A DNA stretch of 8,623 nt from contig CP070790.1 of assembly GCA_020346805.1 (NCBI GenBank), positions 330,463-339,085 on the forward strand, in the 5' to 3' direction. Under the pieces are notes generated by a model. It made no database searches. It saw nothing but the letters and a program-made list of their open reading frames with translations, and was not told where the DNA came from. A program made the translations under genes and the position numbers. Position 1 is the first letter of the stretch. Every line of letters begins with the position of its first letter. The stretch comes from Planctomycetota bacterium (GTDB lineage Bacteria > Planctomycetota > Phycisphaerae > UBA1845 > PWPN01). Positions 6,898-8,623 of the stretch are shown here, in pieces.

Positions 6898-8187
6898 ATG
6901 GCAGACAAAAAACAACAAGCGGCAGAGTTACTCCGCCAGTTCAAGGGTGACAATTTCATATTCGGATTGGATTGTTTCAACCAACTCGGCAAACAGGCCG
7001 CCTCCTTCGGAAAGCGCGTATCATTGGTCACCGTCGGTATGGAAGAAAATTGGGCCCAACCTATCCACCAGGCCACGCGCCATGCGTTGGATAGTGCGGC
7101 AATCGAATTGGCCGGCGATCCCATCCCCGGTGCCGCTCCTAACTCGCCAAAAGATGATGTATTCCGTATTGCCCAGGCCCTGTCAGAACAACAACCCGAG
7201 GTGGTAATCTGCGTCGGCGGAGGCAGCAATATTGACGCCACCAAGGCCGCTGTTACCTACCTGACCCTTGGCGATAAATATCCCGAATTCAATAACTATT
7301 TCGGCATGGGACAGGTCTCCAAAATGTTAGACCAGACCAATCGCCGTTTGTTACCTATGGTCGCCGTACAACTGGCCTCCGGCTCCGGCGCCCACCTGAC
7401 CAAATACTCCAACATCACCGACATGCAGACCATGCAGAAGTTGCTGATCATCGATGAAGCGGTAGTCCCTCCCAAGGCCCTCTTCGATTACAAAGCAACC
7501 GTTTCCATGTCCAGGGCTTTTACCATGGACGGCGGTCTCGACGGTGTATCGCATTGTCTGGAAGTCTATATGGGGATCCCCGCCGATCAATCCCAAAAGG
7601 TTAAACCCGTTTCGCTTTTGGGCATCGACCTCATCGTCAATAATCTCAAGGCCGCCTGCCGGGATCCTCAAAACCTCGGCGCTCGCGAAGCCATCGGCCT
7701 GGGAACCGATCTCGGTGGATACGCCATCATGATCGGCGGAACCAACGGCGCCCATCTGACCAGTTTCTCACTGGTGGATCTCCTGCCGCACGGGCGGGCC
7801 TGTGCCTTGATGAATCCCTACTACACCGTCTTCTTCGCCCCCGCCATTGAAAACAGACTTCGCGATATCGGTACTATCTATAAAAACGCCGGCTATACCG
7901 ACGCGGTTCTTGACTCGCTCCGTGGGCGCGATCTCGGTCTGGCGGTGGCCGAGGCCATGCTCGAACTGTCCAAAGACATCGGATTCCCAACCACTCTTGA
8001 TGAAGTAACTGGCTTTACCGACACCCATATCGAACGGGCCTTGGCCGCGGCCAAGAATCCCAAGCTGGAAAGTAAGCTGAAGAACATGCCCGTCCCCTTA
8101 ACCGCTCAAACGGTCGATGACTATATGGGCCCCATTCTGGCGGCGGCAAAAACCGGTGATTTTGGCCGGATAAAGAATATGTCCTGA
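6898..8187 (+). CDS. Iron-containing alcohol dehydrogenase (group III), divergent subfamily
   Basis: This 429-residue protein is an NAD(P)-dependent, Fe2+-type alcohol dehydrogenase, expected to interconvert a short aldehyde and its alcohol in the cytoplasm. The nucleotide-binding GGGSNID motif is at 107-113. Probable metal ligands are Asp215 and His219 (in LDGVSHCLEVY), His286 (in NGAHLTSF) and His298 (in LPHGRA), comparable in order to Asp196, His200, His263 and His277 of E. coli FucO. The usual GTGSE segment reads ASGSGAHLTKYSNITD (160-175), which is atypical, and the chain is about 45 residues longer than FucO, so this is a separate subfamily. AGGAG at 6882-6886 lies 11 bases before the ATG, and the gene follows the epimerase by 21 bases. 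It is the last gene of the run. In context it could reduce the aldehyde left after transketolase cleavage, regenerating NAD+, but oxidation of a substrate alcohol is equally possible from sequence alone. Confidence 0.9.
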   Translation: MADKKQQAAELLRQFKGDNFIFGLDCFNQLGKQAASFGKRVSLVTVGMEENWAQPIHQATRHALDSAAIELAGDPIPGAAPNSPKDDVFRIAQALSEQQPEVVICVGGGSNIDATKAAVTYLTLGDKYPEFNNYFGMGQVSKMLDQTNRRLLPMVAVQLASGSGAHLTKYSNITDMQTMQKLLIIDEAVVPPKALFDYKATVSMSRAFTMDGGLDGVSHCLEVYMGIPADQSQKVKPVSLLGIDLIVNNLKAACRDPQNLGAREAIGLGTDLGGYAIMIGGTNGAHLTSFSLVDLLPHGRACALMNPYYTVFFAPAIENRLRDIGTIYKNAGYTDAVLDSLRGRDLGLAVAEAMLELSKDIGFPTTLDEVTGFTDTHIERALAAAKNPKLESKLKNMPVPLTAQTVDDYMGPILAAAKTGDFGRIKNMS

Positions 8188-8205
8188 ATAGCTGGCGACT
8201 GTTAA

Positions 8206-8234
8206 TTGACTCACTTAAGCCGGTTGCATAAATT
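8206..8234 (+). promoter_or_regulatory. Probable promoter of tRNA-Arg
   Basis: TTGACT at 8206-8211 is followed after exactly 17 bases by TAAATT at 8229-8234. The -35 matches the sigma70 consensus at five of six positions and the -10 at four. The expected start is near 8241, ten bases before the mature tRNA, which suits a short tRNA leader. It also implies that the tRNA is transcribed independently of the catabolic genes. Confidence 0.45.
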
Positions 8235-8250
8235 ATATAAATAAGGTCTT

Positions 8251-8324
8251 GCCCCCGTAGCTCAGCAGGATAGAGCATCGCTTTCCTAAAGCGGAGGTCA
8301 CAGGTTCGAATCCTGTCGGGGGTG
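8251..8324 (+). tRNA. tRNA-Arg (anticodon CCU)
   Basis: A complete 74-base cloverleaf can be drawn. The acceptor stem is 8251-8257 with 8317-8323 (first pair G-U), the D stem is GCTC/GAGC at 8260-8263 and 8273-8276, and the anticodon stem is TCGCT/AGCGG at 8278-8282 and 8290-8294. The seven-base loop TTCCTAA places the anticodon CCT at 8285-8287, which reads AGG arginine codons. The variable loop is AGGTC, and the T arm is ACAGG/CCTGT around TTCGAAT. The discriminator base is G at 8324. The 3' CCA is not encoded and must be added by nucleotidyltransferase. The gene is on the same strand as the operon, 63 bases after it. Confidence 0.96.
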
Positions 8325-8623
8325 ATCTGATAAAACCCCTTCCTCCATATCTACCTATGCTTGTCAAATCCTTTTCCATAAGATGATAAACTCTCTTTTC
8401 GACCCAGTTGAGATACCGCTTAAGCAAACACCCCTTTCCCTGAGTTGCCGCCCTGAGAATAACCGCTATTGCCTTAACCCGAATGATTCACAAACCTTTT
8501 CGCCCGGCAATGCTTTTACCGCCCGCCGGAAAATACGCTCTATATAAGGATACCGCTCCAGGTGGGAACTTAACCCTTGATAACCAATAACATTACAAAA
8601 ATCAGAAAAATTCACGTCAATAA
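8325..8623. other. Downstream non-coding stretch
   Basis: I see no gene, clear terminator or strong repeat in these 299 bases. An open frame on the - strand (8233-8427) translates the antisense of the tRNA and is an artefact. I also saw no second copy of the tRNA 3' end that would mark an integrated element inside the window. Confidence 0.55.

Noticed and set aside
6765..7244. 159-codon - strand open frame across the epimerase/dehydrogenase junction
   Set aside because: It is antisense to two well-supported genes with conserved catalytic residues, and its sequence has no recognisable motif.
8190..8225. Hairpin CTGGC/GCCGG after the dehydrogenase gene as a terminator
   Set aside because: The stem is five pairs with one wobble, the loop is 22 bases and no T-run follows.
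8233..8427. Open frame on the - strand containing PTGFEPVTSALG
   Set aside because: It is the antisense translation of the tRNA-Arg gene, a well-known source of spurious protein annotations.
8251..8623. tRNA gene as an integration site of a mobile element
   Set aside because: No integrase and no second copy of the tRNA 3' end is visible inside the window; elements outside it cannot be judged.

Overview
The window looks like part of a bacterial chromosome carrying one accessory carbohydrate-catabolism locus. All six protein genes are on the + strand, packed between about 901 and 8187 with overlaps or short gaps, followed by a tRNA-Arg gene. The coding part is moderately GC-rich, with many ggc/gcc/gac codons, while the flanks are AT-richer. 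Protein style (a sodium/solute symporter with a soluble loop before its last helix, a FucI-like isomerase, an unusual iron-type alcohol dehydrogenase) and a short motif at 335-354 that I recall from planctomycete intergenic DNA suggest the Planctomycetes/PVC group. This taxonomic call is low to moderate confidence.

Layout. Positions 1-900 hold no convincing gene, but contain several dyads and a weak promoter candidate. An operon-like run follows: a sugar isomerase of the L-fucose/L-arabinose isomerase superfamily (901-2343), a sodium:solute symporter (2340-4100, ATGA overlap), a 94-base gap with a lac-operator-like sequence, the N-terminal subunit of a split transketolase (4195-5103), its C-terminal subunit (5100-6044, GTGA overlap), a TIM-barrel ketose 3-epimerase/5-keto-L-gluconate epimerase-like protein (6055-6876), and an iron-containing alcohol dehydrogenase (6898-8187). 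A tRNA-Arg(CCU) with its own likely promoter lies at 8251-8324. The last 299 bases hold nothing I can support.

How the genes may work together (inference). The symporter imports a sugar or sugar-like acid, the FucI-like enzyme converts an aldose to a ketose, the TIM-barrel enzyme adjusts stereochemistry or performs a second isomerisation, the two-subunit transketolase removes a two-carbon unit, and the alcohol dehydrogenase reduces (or oxidises) the short aldehyde left over. No sugar kinase and no aldolase is present in the window. That combination fits a substrate that need not or cannot be phosphorylated at its far end, such as a 6-deoxy or 6-sulfo sugar, and parallels the known transketolase route of sulfoglycolysis. 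The transketolase also has a Trp in place of Pro in its HPG motif and, by eye alignment, a Tyr at a position that normally contacts substrate phosphate. This putative kinase-free transketolase pathway is the most interesting candidate here; its substrate cannot be determined from the sequence alone.
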